A stretch of DNA of 64,000 nt from Arenibacter latericius DSM 15913 (GCF_000424985.1 NZ_AUKX01000003.1:62001-126000), one strand, 5' to 3'; positions 36,901-45,451 are shown, counted from the first letter of the stretch. Notes: generated by a model from the letters alone, not told the origin. Numbers and translations are program-made.

Positions 36901-38900
36901 CCTTCGCCATTTTTAATTTCACCATTTAAGTCGAGTTTGGAAAAATCATACCCTTGATATTTCAAATCGGTAAAATCGGAATCTAGCTTGGCATTTATCG
37001 TATTTAAGGAATTGCCACTACCCGAGGTTTTTAGTGTGAATGAAACGGGGGATAACTGTTCGTTATTAAGGAGTTTTTGTAGTTGTAATTGTACTACTTC
37101 TACCTCAGCATCAAATTGAATTTTGTCCTTATTGACGAAGTTTCCGGCCAACATAATGTCTCCGTCGGGACTACCTACTTTGGCTTCTCCTTTTAAATCC
37201 GATAAAGTTCCCAATAAGGATGCGTTTATTAGAATGGAATCTGGTAGAGAGATTCCTAATTCTTCTTCATTTATAAACTGAGCAACATCTGTTTTAACTG
37301 TGGTGAAATTTAAATTTGGGAGATCTACATGCAGCGAATCGGGTTGCATTAGATTTGCCAAGGACCCCTCTAGCTGTATCCTAGTGGATTTCCCCCATTG
37401 TAGGGCCGAGTTTTTTACTTGTAGTTTTTCCAATGTGCCTTCAGCAAATAGCTTTCCCGAAACCTCTTTTTTTGTCAAGTTTTGGAACTGTATGTTTTCT
37501 TTTAAGGAAGGTTGTAAAGCATATAGCTCCTCCAAGGAAAGATTAAAGGAGGGCATGGCCATGGAAATTATAGATGTTTCTGGGTGATTTAAAAATGAAT
37601 TAATGGATCCATATTCAATTTTCACTTCTCCGTTGAGATTGCTTTTTTGGGTTGCAGCATTTAAATCGGTCAGAGAAATACCCTCGTCGTTTGCTTTAAT
37701 GTTAAACCCTAAATTGTTTAGGAGGAAACCATTCTTTTCGAAAAAGGATAAGTGAGTGAGGGATATTTCTGCAGCGTCATTTGCTAATAGGGCCTTCGGC
37801 AATGCTAACTCTAACTTATTTAGTTCTAAGCTTGAGGTGCTGAAGGTTGCATTAGTAGGATTGTATTCTTTGGAAATATAGGTGATGGTATTGTTTTCTA
37901 AAGTGATAGAACCCGACTCAATATCCCAACCTGGCCATTCAAAATTTATGGGTTCTTTAATTGATGTAGAATCTATTGGGAGGCTTTTCTCTTCTTTTAG
38001 GTCGCTGTAAAAAATTTCGGAATTAGCGAGTTGTAACTGTTCTAATCTAATTTTTTCCTTAGCTATATCAGCCTCGGGTAGGGCTAGTAAAAAAGAGCCT
38101 ATTTTAAATTTGCCTACTACTTTGTCGGGAATGGATCTATAATTAGCCTCCGTATTTTCTATAGTAAGTCGCTCTACAATAAGTATGGGCATTGCGGATT
38201 CTTCCGAAGACTCCGGATCTGATGTGATCGCTTTATTCTGGGTATAGAAAATTTGAGTGTTGATGATAGAGGCATCTGCTATATGAAACTTCATTAGGTC
38301 TAGATCCAGCTCATTCATTTTTAGATGAAGTTCACCTAATTCAAGGGAGGCATCTAGGCCATCTACTTCATCTAGATAGGCAATTTTAAAATCTTTGAAT
38401 GCAATAGGGCCTAATTCTAATTTAGGTATACTGGATGAAGTAGAATCCGAAGGAGTAGAATCCGCAGCAAAAGCATCGATTAAGAAATCAAAATTATAAG
38501 CTCCGCTCTTCTCCGTGCGATTAATATTGGCCACCACTCCGTTCCAATCTATGGAATTTACTTTTATTTTATCACCCTTAATTAAAGGAGCCACGGCTAC
38601 AGAAGCTTCTAAAGAGTGGGAATAGAGGAGAGTGTCTCCCTTTTTATCTTCCAAATAAAGCCCTTCTATATAGGCATTTCCAGAAAAGGTAATAAATAGA
38701 CGTTGGATCTCTACTTTTGTATTGGTTTTCTCCGATACATAGGCTATAGCCTTATTAATAATGATATTTTGTCCCCATGGACTTCGGATAAAAAGGAGGA
38801 GCAAAAAAACGAGTAAGACCAAAGCAAGCAATAACCAGCCAAATATCTTTAGCGGCCTTCTTTTCTTTTTAGGGTCTTTCTTTTCAATCGGAGAACTCAT
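33906..38900 (-). CDS. tamB: Translocation and assembly module protein TamB
   Basis: The 1664-residue protein has a basic N-terminus, one signal-anchor TM (about residues 17-40), a very long repetitive beta-rich region (AsmA/TamB-type bridge) and a C-terminal DUF490/TamB domain (about 1230-1640) with NFGITPTGLTSLAGRYEVSSGHYEA-type wording split over that span and LDFGLDSFTDYQGD. Such proteins form a hydrophobic groove from inner to outer membrane and take part in phospholipid transport or outer-membrane protein assembly. It is directly followed by the Omp85 partner. Length is typical for Bacteroidota TamB. Confidence 0.92.
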   Translation of the reverse strand: MSSPIEKKDPKKKRRPLKIFGWLLLALVLLVFLLLLFIRSPWGQNIIINKAIAYVSEKTNTKVEIQRLFITFSGNAYIEGLYLEDKKGDTLLYSHSLEASVAVAPLIKGDKIKVNSIDWNGVVANINRTEKSGAYNFDFLIDAFAADSTPSDSTSSSIPKLELGPIAFKDFKIAYLDEVDGLDASLELGELHLKMNELDLDLMKFHIADASIINTQIFYTQNKAITSDPESSEESAMPILIVERLTIENTEANYRSIPDKVVGKFKIGSFLLALPEADIAKEKIRLEQLQLANSEIFYSDLKEEKSLPIDSTSIKEPINFEWPGWDIESGSITLENNTITYISKEYNPTNATFSTSSLELNKLELALPKALLANDAAEISLTHLSFFEKNGFLLNNLGFNIKANDEGISLTDLNAATQKSNLNGEVKIEYGSINSFLNHPETSIISMAMPSFNLSLEELYALQPSLKENIQFQNLTKKEVSGKLFAEGTLEKLQVKNSALQWGKSTRIQLEGSLANLMQPDSLHVDLPNLNFTTVKTDVAQFINEEELGISLPDSILINASLLGTLSDLKGEAKVGSPDGDIMLAGNFVNKDKIQFDAEVEVVQLQLQKLLNNEQLSPVSFTLKTSGSGNSLNTINAKLDSDFTDLKYQGYDFSKLDLNGEIKNGEGDINLKFKDDNLNMQMHAHLVLDSISPQIDMALNVIGADLSSLGITQNDIKVKFLLESKFKGNAQDFSLASQLKDALVVYENTPYPVEDLMFNAAINEKGTTADIHSKLIQGEFLSNTDIGSLNKALIGHFKNYFLDSTAIGQGRVPVTMKMKLTMKQDPLLEDVFVGGLKKIDSVYLQMDFNEAEQNLTANLRAPFIDYDGSTLDSLRLDLKGTGKTLDFEFGWKAINSDPIAIPRTSINGTLENKELQLNFDAYDGDELLTHLGSKLTARQDTLNIHIQPSGLLISKQNWEIPKTNNIAIAEKYIEIKDVFFQRNQQKMTVSSKHYSESEQDLSLNFNNFRLGTFTSFLNPDESLLTGVLNGDLTFKDPYGDTGLVAKMEIDNLTAMQMALGSLNLNANSKSSNTYDFDLALSGGDVDLAINGDYLAAESGAQLNLNLLINEIKMKAIQELVPENISDPTGTLSGEFKVTGTLAEPEYQGTLQFNETGFLVNTLNTKFTLADEEIKIDNKGVYFNKFDIADANNNLFHLDGSIFTEEFSNPSFDLKIKAKEFQALNATKEDNDLYYGMMKLDADMEVKGNLAVPKISGTLKIIEGSNLTFVVPESQLEVMEREGVVLFVNKENPDAIITKNNDNKAQSAILKGLDVAAILKVDDNSTFTIVIDERSGDNFQVTGEGEFNFGITPTGLTSLAGRYEVSSGHYEASLYNLVKRRFDISPGSTLIWSGDPFNAQVKLRAIYKLETSAAPIMATQTSAASAGIANKYRQKLPFLVYLNVDGVLLKPEISFNLDIPEEEQGALGGEVYGRVQQLNEREEELNKQVFSLLVLNRFFPGSTSDGSSGGAASIARDNVNKVLSGQLNQFSDKLIGSTGVELDFGLDSFTDYQGDTPQERTQLDVSASKRLFNNRLIVQVGSEVDIEGSNQGAESTPVIGNVSIEYLLTENGRFRIKGFRRNEFESVIDGQLIVTGIGLIFNREFNQFKELFAKAVKEEVEKEKK

Positions 38901-39040
38901 GTCCTATTTAACTACGCATTTTTAGCAAAGCTAAGGGCAAAATGGCAGTTTATTGAACAATATTGATCAAAATTAAAGTTAAATGCCATTTATAAATCAT
39001 TGAAGAGGATTCTTGGGCAAAACGGCTATGTTTGATATCC

Positions 39041-39154
39041 CTAAGTTTTGTAATTTAAAACAAAGGCCGAAATAATAATTATGGCCAGAATAATCAACAT
39101 CATAAGGTTATAAAACCTTCTCTTTTTTCTTTTTCTTTTAGCTAATTCGGTCAT
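39041..39154 (-). CDS. Candidate 37-residue single-pass membrane microprotein
   Basis: A small frame starts at ATG 39154 and ends at TAG 39041. The product has a strongly basic N-terminal part (MTELAKRKRKKRRFYN) followed by one hydrophobic helix (about residues 17-34, MMLIILAIIIISAFVLN) and a short NYKT tail, the charge pattern of an inner-membrane protein with its N-terminus in the cytoplasm. It lies on the same strand as tamB, 140 nt upstream, and could be its first operon gene. Homology cannot be checked here, and the frame is short, so chance remains possible. Confidence 0.5.
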   Translation of the reverse strand: MTELAKRKRKKRRFYNLMMLIILAIIIISAFVLNYKT

Positions 39155-39362
39155 AGGTTGTGGTGAATATAAGAATTTTGGATTAAATAAGACTTCCGTA
39201 ATCGCTATTGAAATTGACTTAAATGAAAAAAGGAAGTTGAGGTGGTATTATATTACCTGGGGTAGAAATTGCTTAACCTTTAATCTTAACGATGATTATT
39301 GTTTGGAAGCCATGATTAGAATTTGTAATTTAGGGGATTGATCGTTTAATATAATTTATTTT

Positions 39363-39402
39363 AAAACTGCCGGGAACTTTGTGTAAATTCTTGGCAGTTT
39401 TT
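39363..39402 (+). promoter_or_regulatory. Terminator-like hairpin just upstream of the LLM oxidoreductase start
   Basis: AAAACTGCC (39363-39371) pairs with GGCAGTTTT (39393-39401), with inner GAA/TTC pairs, and is followed by T-rich sequence; the start codon lies 7 to 15 nt further. It is either a terminator for an unseen upstream transcript or a leader hairpin affecting this gene. Confidence 0.5.
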
Positions 39403-39409
39403 AATTTTG

Positions 39410-40432
39410 ATGTGTATGGAGCAGGATACTAAAAGTAGTTTAGAGGGAATAAATTTTTCGGTCTTAGACCTAGTGCCGGTCGCAGAAGGTGCAACCCACC
39501 AACAATCGATGGCAAGAAGCCTGGAGCTTGCACAACATGTAGAGCGATTGGGATTTGGTAGATTTTGGATTTCCGAACATCATAATATGGATACCTTGGT
39601 AAGTTCTGCCACACCAATTTTAATTGGATATATTGCTCAGGGAACAAAAACTATTAGGGTAGGATCTGGAGGTGTAATGCTTCCTAACCATGCCCCTTTA
39701 ATTGTTGCAGAACAGTTTGGAACCTTGGAGACCTTGTATCCTGGTAGGATAGACCTTGGATTAGGGCGAGCTCCGGGGACCGATCAGCTGACAGCAAAAG
39801 CGTTGAGGAGAGATAGACCCGAAACAGTGCACGATTTTCCTCGTGATATTGGAGAACTTCAGACCTTTTTTTCTGCAGACAATAAAAATGCTGCGGTAAG
39901 AGCCATTCCTGGAGAAGGTTTAGATATTCCCATTTATCTCTTAGGGTCTAGTACATTTAGTGCTCAATTAGCAGGAATAAAAGGGCTTCCCTATGCATTT
40001 GCCAGTCATTTTGCACCAACCCATCTTCACGATGCATTGAGTTTATACCATCAGAATTTTCAGCCTTCCAAACAATCTGCTAAACCATACACAATAGCTT
40101 GTGTAAACGTAATTGCAGCAGAAACGGACGAAAAAGCCAAGTTTTTGGAGACTAGTCTGCAACAATTGGCTTTGGGAATAATTAGGAATACAAGAAAGCC
40201 GTTGCCGCCCCCAGTGAAAAGTATGGACGGATTGTGGCACGAGTTAGAACAGGCGCAAATTCAGAAAATGATGTACTATAGCTTTGTAGGAGCAAAAGAA
40301 ACTGTCCAAAAACAGCTAGAAGGGTTTGTAGAAGCAACCAGAGTAGATGAGGTTATGGTGGTTTCGCACATTTATAATCATGAAGACCGACTAAGGTCTT
40401 ATGAGATTTTAAGTGAGATTTTTAAGGGGTAG
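39410..40432 (+). CDS. LLM-class flavin-dependent oxidoreductase (luciferase-like)
   Basis: The 340-residue protein is a bacterial-luciferase-like TIM barrel. Signature stretches: FSVLDLVPVAEG near the start, RFWISEHHNMDTL, VGSGGVMLPNHAPLIVAEQFGTLETLYPGR (split across residues 82-111), and DLGLGRAPGTD. This matches the MsnO8-type group of LLM enzymes, which use reduced FMN; the substrate is unknown. The start is uncertain between ATG 39410, ATG 39416 and a TTG at 39407. It is monocistronic and precedes the copper locus on the same strand. Confidence 0.88.
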   Translation: MCMEQDTKSSLEGINFSVLDLVPVAEGATHQQSMARSLELAQHVERLGFGRFWISEHHNMDTLVSSATPILIGYIAQGTKTIRVGSGGVMLPNHAPLIVAEQFGTLETLYPGRIDLGLGRAPGTDQLTAKALRRDRPETVHDFPRDIGELQTFFSADNKNAAVRAIPGEGLDIPIYLLGSSTFSAQLAGIKGLPYAFASHFAPTHLHDALSLYHQNFQPSKQSAKPYTIACVNVIAAETDEKAKFLETSLQQLALGIIRNTRKPLPPPVKSMDGLWHELEQAQIQKMMYYSFVGAKETVQKQLEGFVEATRVDEVMVVSHIYNHEDRLRSYEILSEIFKG

Positions 40433-40499
40433 TACTTTTAGCGCTATTAGAGTGGAACTTAATTGTTTGTTAATAAAGTGACAGGATTTTAAATTTCAG

Positions 40500-40507
40500 T
40501 ATTTTTG
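40500..40507 (+). promoter_or_regulatory. Candidate -7 box just before the HYC_CC_PP gene
   Basis: TATTTTTG fits TAnnTTTG and ends only 8 nt before the ATG. If used, the mRNA would be almost leaderless. No -33 TTG sits at 19-21 nt (TTTG at 40466-40469 is 30 nt away), so this is tentative. Confidence 0.35.
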
Positions 40508-40515
40508 TACCATTC

Positions 40516-40932
40516 ATGAAGAATATTTTTCAAAATATAGCATCTTTAACCCTAGCGCTTTTAGTGCTTTTCTCTACCATGTCTTTTACATTGGATATGC
40601 ATTATTGTGGGAAAACACTAATAGATTATTCCGTCTTTAACAAGGTAGATACCTGTGGGATGGAGACAATGCAGCCAACTGAAAATGACAGTTGTTCTAT
40701 AGTGGTAGACAATTGCTGTAATGAAGAGAATATTACCATAGAAGGACAAGATATCCTTAAAAATTCATTTGATAAGTTTTCGTTTCATCAACTAGTGTTT
40801 GTGGCTACTTATGCCTACAGCCTAAACTATTTGTATGAAGGGGAAATTGAGAATATTGTTCCGTTTGTGGACTATTCTCCTCCTTTTCTCATACGGGACA
40901 TCCATGTTTTGTATGAAACTTTCCTAATTTGA
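40516..40932 (+). CDS. HYC_CC_PP family protein (heavy-metal-associated, exported)
   Basis: The 138-residue protein has an N-terminal hydrophobic export segment (residues 6-25) and the three marks of this flavobacterial family: HYC at 29-31 (DMHYCG), CC at 67-68 (DNCCNE) and PP at 122-123 (DYSPPFL). Five cysteines in the first 70 residues suggest disulfides or metal binding in the periplasm. The family's function is not known in detail; members are often found near metal transporters. Here it precedes a DUF3347 lipoprotein, an HMA-AraC regulator and a CopA ATPase, which supports a role in copper or heavy-metal handling. Confidence 0.82.
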   Translation: MKNIFQNIASLTLALLVLFSTMSFTLDMHYCGKTLIDYSVFNKVDTCGMETMQPTENDSCSIVVDNCCNEENITIEGQDILKNSFDKFSFHQLVFVATYAYSLNYLYEGEIENIVPFVDYSPPFLIRDIHVLYETFLI

Positions 40933-41218
40933 TTTTTTCACTTAGAAAATAAAGTCCTACCAGGTTAACGGTATTTGGACCAACTATGCCGTTCGTTCAA
41001 TTAGAAGAATCTAATGGGCGGTAAATCCATATTTTTATTGCTATTGGTGGCCAAACCCTTAGTGTGCGGCACTATTTTATGGGGCAATAAAAGTCATTGA
41101 GCTTTATAAAAAGCAGAAGTTTAGGAGTTTAAATTTATACCATAAATAAAACCGTAGGAAGTAAGCGGATAATTTACTTTAATATTATTATCAATAATTA
41201 CTTATAAATTAAATTAAA

Positions 41219-41788
41219 ATGAAAGTAGCAAAATTTAAAATCGGAGTTTTAGCATTAGCAGTTTTTAGCTTAGGAATGATGTCTTGTAAAGATGCCAAAA
41301 AAGAATCCGCTAAAGAAGAGGTGAGTGGAGTTTCCCAAGAAATATCTACCGGACAGGATTCTAATGGAGTGGAAATAATTATCGATAATTACATGGAGCT
41401 CAAAGACGCTTTGGTAGGTGACAATCAGGAATTGGCAGCTAAAGCAGGTGATAAATTGGCAAGTACTTTATCAAATTTTGATATAAAAACCTTAGAGGTG
41501 TCTAATGATTCCGAGGTGAAGTCAATTTTAGCTGCTGCCAAAGAAAGTGCAGATCAGATAGGCAAGAGTAAAATCACCCAACAAAGAGAACACTTCGAAG
41601 GCTTAAGTGATAACCTAGTTAGTTTAGTAGCGATTACCGGAGCTCCTATGCCATTGTACCAGCAGTTTTGTCCTATGTATAAGGATGATAAAGGTGGTAT
41701 GTGGGTGAGTACAGTAAAGGCAGTAAAGAACCCATACTTTGGTAGTCAGATGTTGAACTGTGGTTTTGTTCAAAAGGAATTAAACTAA
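41219..41788 (+). CDS. DUF3347-domain lipoprotein (copper/heavy-metal associated)
   Basis: The 189-residue protein has a lipobox in GMMSC (C23) and a helical DUF3347 domain ending with a conserved cysteine/methionine region: QFCPMYKDDKGGMW and NPYFGSQMLNCG (about residues 150-182). The same wording occurs in CusB-like efflux adaptors of Bacteroidota, where the Cys and Met residues are thought to bind Cu(I). Here the domain stands alone as an outer- or inner-membrane-anchored periplasmic protein. It lies between the HYC_CC_PP gene and the metal regulator/ATPase genes on the same strand. Confidence 0.85.
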   Translation: MKVAKFKIGVLALAVFSLGMMSCKDAKKESAKEEVSGVSQEISTGQDSNGVEIIIDNYMELKDALVGDNQELAAKAGDKLASTLSNFDIKTLEVSNDSEVKSILAAAKESADQIGKSKITQQREHFEGLSDNLVSLVAITGAPMPLYQQFCPMYKDDKGGMWVSTVKAVKNPYFGSQMLNCGFVQKELN

Positions 41789-41798
41789 TCAGAGATAA

Positions 41799-41806
41799 TA
41801 ACTTTG
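41799..41806 (+). promoter_or_regulatory. Candidate -7 box before the HMA-AraC gene
   Basis: TAACTTTG matches TAnnTTTG, 67 nt before the regulator start. No -33 TTG at normal spacing. Confidence 0.3.
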
Positions 41807-41873
41807 GACAGGGACGATAGGATTTGTGTAATATTCTTATCTTCAAGGAAGTTTGGCTATTTTATAAGGAAGC

Positions 41874-42440
41874 ATGAAGAAAAAAATCCTCGTTAAAAAT
41901 ATGGTTTGCAATAGGTGTATAACCCTTTTGGAACAAGAGTTCAAAAAGGTTGGCATTGTTGTGGAATCTATTGTCTTGGGCGAGATCGTTTATGTGGAAA
42001 AAGAAGGAGTAGATCAGTATTTTTTTGAAAATATGCTTCGGGAAAACGGTTTTGAACTGGTAAAAGATGCTGGGGAAATGCTTACTGAACATATAAAGAT
42101 AGCACTGATTGAAGCCGTAGACCAAATTGAAGCTTCTTCGGAAGAAAACCTATCGTCCTACTTGTCCAAAAAACTGAATAGGGATTATTCAGTAATGAGC
42201 AAAATGTTCAGTAAACAAGAGGGAGTAACTATTGAGCGGTATTATATCCATCTAAAAATAGAAAAGGTTAAGGAATTGATCCAACTACAACATCTTAATT
42301 TTTCTGAAATAGCCTATAGCCTTAACTACAAAAGCAGTAGCCATTTGGCATCACAGTTTAAAACAATAACTGGAATGTCTATGAGCGATTATAAGAATTT
42401 ACAGCAGTGGGGAAGGAAGCCACTAGACCAAATAGTATAA
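41874..42440 (+). CDS. AraC-type HTH regulator with N-terminal HMA-like metal-binding module
   Basis: The 188-residue protein joins two parts. Residues 1-70 look like a heavy-metal-associated fold with the CxxC site in KNMVCNRCI (C12, C15) and a beta strand ILGEIV-type segment. Residues about 95-180 are an AraC/XylS double helix-turn-helix: SSYLSKKLNRDYSVMSKMFSK, then FSEIAYSLNYKSSSHLASQFK and GMSMSDYK. This makes it a likely one-component Cu(I) or soft-metal sensor. It sits directly upstream of copA (74 nt) and probably controls it. The CxxC spacing, not a cysteine-rich MerR or CsoR fold, is the point of interest. Metal and DNA binding are inferred. Confidence 0.82.
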   Translation: MKKKILVKNMVCNRCITLLEQEFKKVGIVVESIVLGEIVYVEKEGVDQYFFENMLRENGFELVKDAGEMLTEHIKIALIEAVDQIEASSEENLSSYLSKKLNRDYSVMSKMFSKQEGVTIERYYIHLKIEKVKELIQLQHLNFSEIAYSLNYKSSSHLASQFKTITGMSMSDYKNLQQWGRKPLDQIV

Positions 42441-42466
42441 ACATCCTCCATAATTGTGAAAATGAA

Positions 42467-42490
42467 ATCCCTAGGGATAGGCTAATTTTA
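42467..42490 (+). promoter_or_regulatory. Candidate operator and promoter of copA
   Basis: ATCCCTAGGGAT (42467-42478) is a perfect 12-bp palindrome 36 nt before the copA start. It is followed by TAATTTTA (42483-42490), one mismatch from the -7 box; a TTG lies at 42454-42456, 26 nt upstream of it. A palindrome inside a long spacer suggests a regulator-dependent promoter. Confidence 0.45.
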
Positions 42491-42514
42491 GGTAAATATT
42501 TAAAGACGTAAACA

Positions 42515-45016
42515 ATGACACATACCTATAAAATTTTTGGGATGACCTGTAATGGTTGCAGGAGCCATGTAGAAGAAACTCTAAAAAAGGTAGAGGGTGT
42601 TTCCAATGCTTCTGTAGACTTGGCAAAAGCGGAGGCTACAATAGAAATGAAGGAGCATATTGCGATAGATACTTTTAAAAAAGCCTTGGAGCAAGATGGT
42701 GGGAGTTATACTATTGCCATGCCTGGGGAAGAAGAACCAGAACACTTTAAAGCTCCTAAAAAAGCTCCTCAAGGATCGGGAACAGGGACGTTTTACTGTC
42801 CTATGCATTGCGAGGGAGATAAGACTTATGACAAACCAGGAGATTGCCCAGTTTGTGGAATGGACTTGGTAGAAGAAGTGAAAATGGATGCCTTTGGCGC
42901 TACCCAATACACCTGTCCAATGCATCCAGAGATAATAAAGGATGAACCTGGGGATTGTCCTATTTGCGGAATGGATCTAGTACCTGTAAAAGCTGATATC
43001 TCTGCCGAAGAAAAGAATTATAAGAAGCTATTGAAAAAGTTTTGGATAGCAGGGATCTTTACCCTGCCAATTTTTATAATTGCCATGTCCGAAATGATTC
43101 CTAATAATCCATTGTATGACCTGCTTCCAATGAAATATTGGAACTGGATACAATTTGCACTTTCTATTCCCGTAGTATTCTACGCTACATGGATGTTTTT
43201 TGAACGTGCCTATCGTTCCATAAAAACCTGGAACCTAAATATGTTTACCCTCATCGGTATCGGTGCAGGTGTTGCGTGGTTGTTCAGTGTTTTTGGATTG
43301 CTATTTCCAGATTTTTTCCCAGAACAGTTTAAGACGCATCACGGAACTGTGCATGTGTATTTTGAAGCGGCTACCGTTATCCTAACCTTAGTATTAATGG
43401 GGCAACTGTTAGAGGCCCGTGCCCATAGTAAAACTAATAACGCCGTAAAGGAATTATTGAAGTTGGCACCCAATAAAGCTGTCAGAATAGTTAATGGGAA
43501 GGAAGAAACTATTGCTATCGATAAAATAAAAATAGGCGACTTGCTTAGGGTTAAGCCAGGAGAAAAAATTCCAGTAGACGGAAAAATCCGTGAAGGAAAT
43601 ACTTCCATAGACGAATCTATGATTACTGGGGAGCCTATACCAGTGGATAAGGAAGAGGGCGATTCCGTTAATTCGGGTACCATTAATGGGAAACAAACCT
43701 TTGTTATGGAAGCCCAAAAAGTAGGGTCAGATACCTTATTGGCTCAAATAATAGACATGGTAAATAAAGCTAGTAGGAGTCAGGCTCCCATACAAAAACT
43801 AGCCGATAAGATATCTGCCTATTTTGTGCCAGTGGTGGTATTAATTTCGGTCATTACCTTTATTGTATGGGCTGTTGTGGGGCCAGAACCCGCCTATGTG
43901 TACGCTTTGGTAAATGCCATTGCAGTGCTGATTATCGCCTGTCCCTGTGCCCTTGGTTTGGCTACCCCTATGTCTGTTATGGTAGGTGTTGGTAAAGGGG
44001 CGCAATCTGGAGTGCTTATCAAAAATGCAGAAGCATTAGAGCGGATGGATAAAATAGATACGCTTATTATTGATAAGACAGGAACTATTACGGAGGGGAA
44101 ACCATCCGTGGAAAGTATTAATAGTGTTTCTCCCGATTATAGTGAAGAGGAAATTCTCCAATTTATCTACTCTCTTAATAATCTTAGTGAGCATCCTTTG
44201 GCGGAAGCTACGGTGAATTTTGCAAAAGAAAAGAAGGTTTCTCTTTTAACCGCTACCAATTTTATGTCTGTAACCGGTAAGGGAGTTACAGGAACGGTAG
44301 ACGGTAAGAAAGTGGCTTTGGGAAATAAAAAAATGATGGAAGAAGCCCAGGTTAAACTGTCTGATAAATTACAGAATGAGGTTCTAGAAGAGCAGAAAAT
44401 GGGCAAGACAGTACCTTTATTAGCAGTTGATAATGTAGGTATTGGCTATGTGGTGATTAGTGATATGATAAAGAAAAATAGTAAGGCTGCTATTACGGAA
44501 TTGCAAAAGAGTGGTATAGAGGTAATTATGCTAACCGGAGATAACCACGATACTGCAAAGGCCGTTGCAGAAACATTGGGTCTAGCTAATTTTAAAGCCG
44601 AAATGTTACCTCAAGATAAATTAAATGTGGTAGAGCAGTTGCAGAAAGAAGGTAAAAAGGTGGCCATGGCCGGAGACGGTATTAACGACGCTCCAGCTTT
44701 AGCAAAGTCCGATGTAGGTATTGCTATGGGTACCGGTACCGATGTTGCCATAGAAAGCGCGGGTATTACTTTGGTAAAAGGTGATTTACAAGGCATAGTA
44801 AAAGCGAGGCACCTTAGTGAAAAAGTGATGGGGAACATAAAACAGAATTTATTCTTCGCCCTTATTTATAATACACTTGGTGTGCCTATTGCGGCAGGAG
44901 TGCTCTTCCCTGTGTTTGGATTACTGTTGTCTCCTATGATTGCTGCTTTAGCTATGAGCTTCAGCTCGGTATCAGTAATCGCGAATGCGTTGAGGTTGCG
45001 AGCCACAAAAATATAA
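42515..45016 (+). CDS. copA: Copper-translocating P1B-type ATPase
   Basis: This exporter of Cu(I) from the cytoplasm has 833 residues: an HMA domain with GMTCNGC (9-15), two HMBD modules with CPMH...CPVCGMDL (93-120) and CPMH...CPICGMDL (132-157), eight TM segments, the membrane metal site CPC (C476-P477-C478), phosphorylation motif DKTGT (D520), TGDN and the hinge [14 protein letters not shown] modules are typical for Bacteroidota and some marine bacteria. The CPC motif points to Cu(I)/Ag(I). The gene follows the HMA-AraC regulator and is closed by a strong terminator. Confidence 0.95.
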   Translation: MTHTYKIFGMTCNGCRSHVEETLKKVEGVSNASVDLAKAEATIEMKEHIAIDTFKKALEQDGGSYTIAMPGEEEPEHFKAPKKAPQGSGTGTFYCPMHCEGDKTYDKPGDCPVCGMDLVEEVKMDAFGATQYTCPMHPEIIKDEPGDCPICGMDLVPVKADISAEEKNYKKLLKKFWIAGIFTLPIFIIAMSEMIPNNPLYDLLPMKYWNWIQFALSIPVVFYATWMFFERAYRSIKTWNLNMFTLIGIGAGVAWLFSVFGLLFPDFFPEQFKTHHGTVHVYFEAATVILTLVLMGQLLEARAHSKTNNAVKELLKLAPNKAVRIVNGKEETIAIDKIKIGDLLRVKPGEKIPVDGKIREGNTSIDESMITGEPIPVDKEEGDSVNSGTINGKQTFVMEAQKVGSDTLLAQIIDMVNKASRSQAPIQKLADKISAYFVPVVVLISVITFIVWAVVGPEPAYVYALVNAIAVLIIACPCALGLATPMSVMVGVGKGAQSGVLIKNAEALERMDKIDTLIIDKTGTITEGKPSVESINSVSPDYSEEEILQFIYSLNNLSEHPLAEATVNFAKEKKVSLLTATNFMSVTGKGVTGTVDGKKVALGNKKMMEEAQVKLSDKLQNEVLEEQKMGKTVPLLAVDNVGIGYVVISDMIKKNSKAAITELQKSGIEVIMLTGDNHDTAKAVAETLGLANFKAEMLPQDKLNVVEQLQKEGKKVAMAGDGINDAPALAKSDVGIAMGTGTDVAIESAGITLVKGDLQGIVKARHLSEKVMGNIKQNLFFALIYNTLGVPIAAGVLFPVFGLLLSPMIAALAMSFSSVSVIANALRLRATKI

Positions 45017-45097
45017 GCTTGGTCCAGAAACTAGGAATAGTTTAAAAAAGACCTTACTCATTAAATGATTTAAGATTTTGTAGAAGATATTCACTAT

Positions 45098-45138
45098 AAA
45101 ACGAGTTTTGATCGTAAAAAATCAAAGCTCGTTTTTTT
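45098..45138 (+). terminator. Terminator downstream of copA
   Basis: AAAACGAG-T-TTTGAT (45098-45112) pairs with ATCAAA-G-CTCGTTTT (45121-45135), giving a 14-pair stem with one mismatch, followed by a T-run. It ends the copper locus 80 nt after copA. Confidence 0.88.
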
Positions 45139-45451
45139 ATGTCTTATTTAGAAAATTTACGATTGTGCTTTAGACCTCTTTCCTTTCCTATTGAGCACTA
45201 AATTTTATTTACCACTATATTTCTCTTCACAATCTAAAATGCTCAAGTCCAGAATTATTAATCTTATGGACAAAGCCTCCTGAGAATCTTAACCTAAGTG
45301 ATAATAAGTATCACTAAATTCTAGCATAACCTTTAGCTAACAAACCGAGCGATATCATTACAATCACTTAATATAAAAGGTAGGCGTGGTTAACGTGGCA
45401 CAAGCATCTTTGCGGCACATTAATAAACCACTAAAAGAATCTTTAAAAAAC
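45139..45451. other. Leader region of SusC/SusD operon 2
   Basis: About 310 nt of AT-rich sequence between the copA terminator and the SusC start. I see no regulator gene, no clear -33/-7 pair and no hairpin with a T-run. An in-frame GTG at 45386 was considered as a start and rejected. Confidence 0.4.

Noticed and set aside
41014-41149. Small overlapping frames (28 residues from 41014, and an open stretch ending near 41149) between the HYC_CC_PP and DUF3347 genes
   Set aside because: One is hydrophobic and the other basic, in different frames, which hinted at a decayed membrane gene; but both are short, have no recognisable family and could be chance.
45386-45451. GTG 45386 as start of SusC 2
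   Set aside because: It adds 22 residues ahead of a normal signal peptide that starts at ATG 45452.
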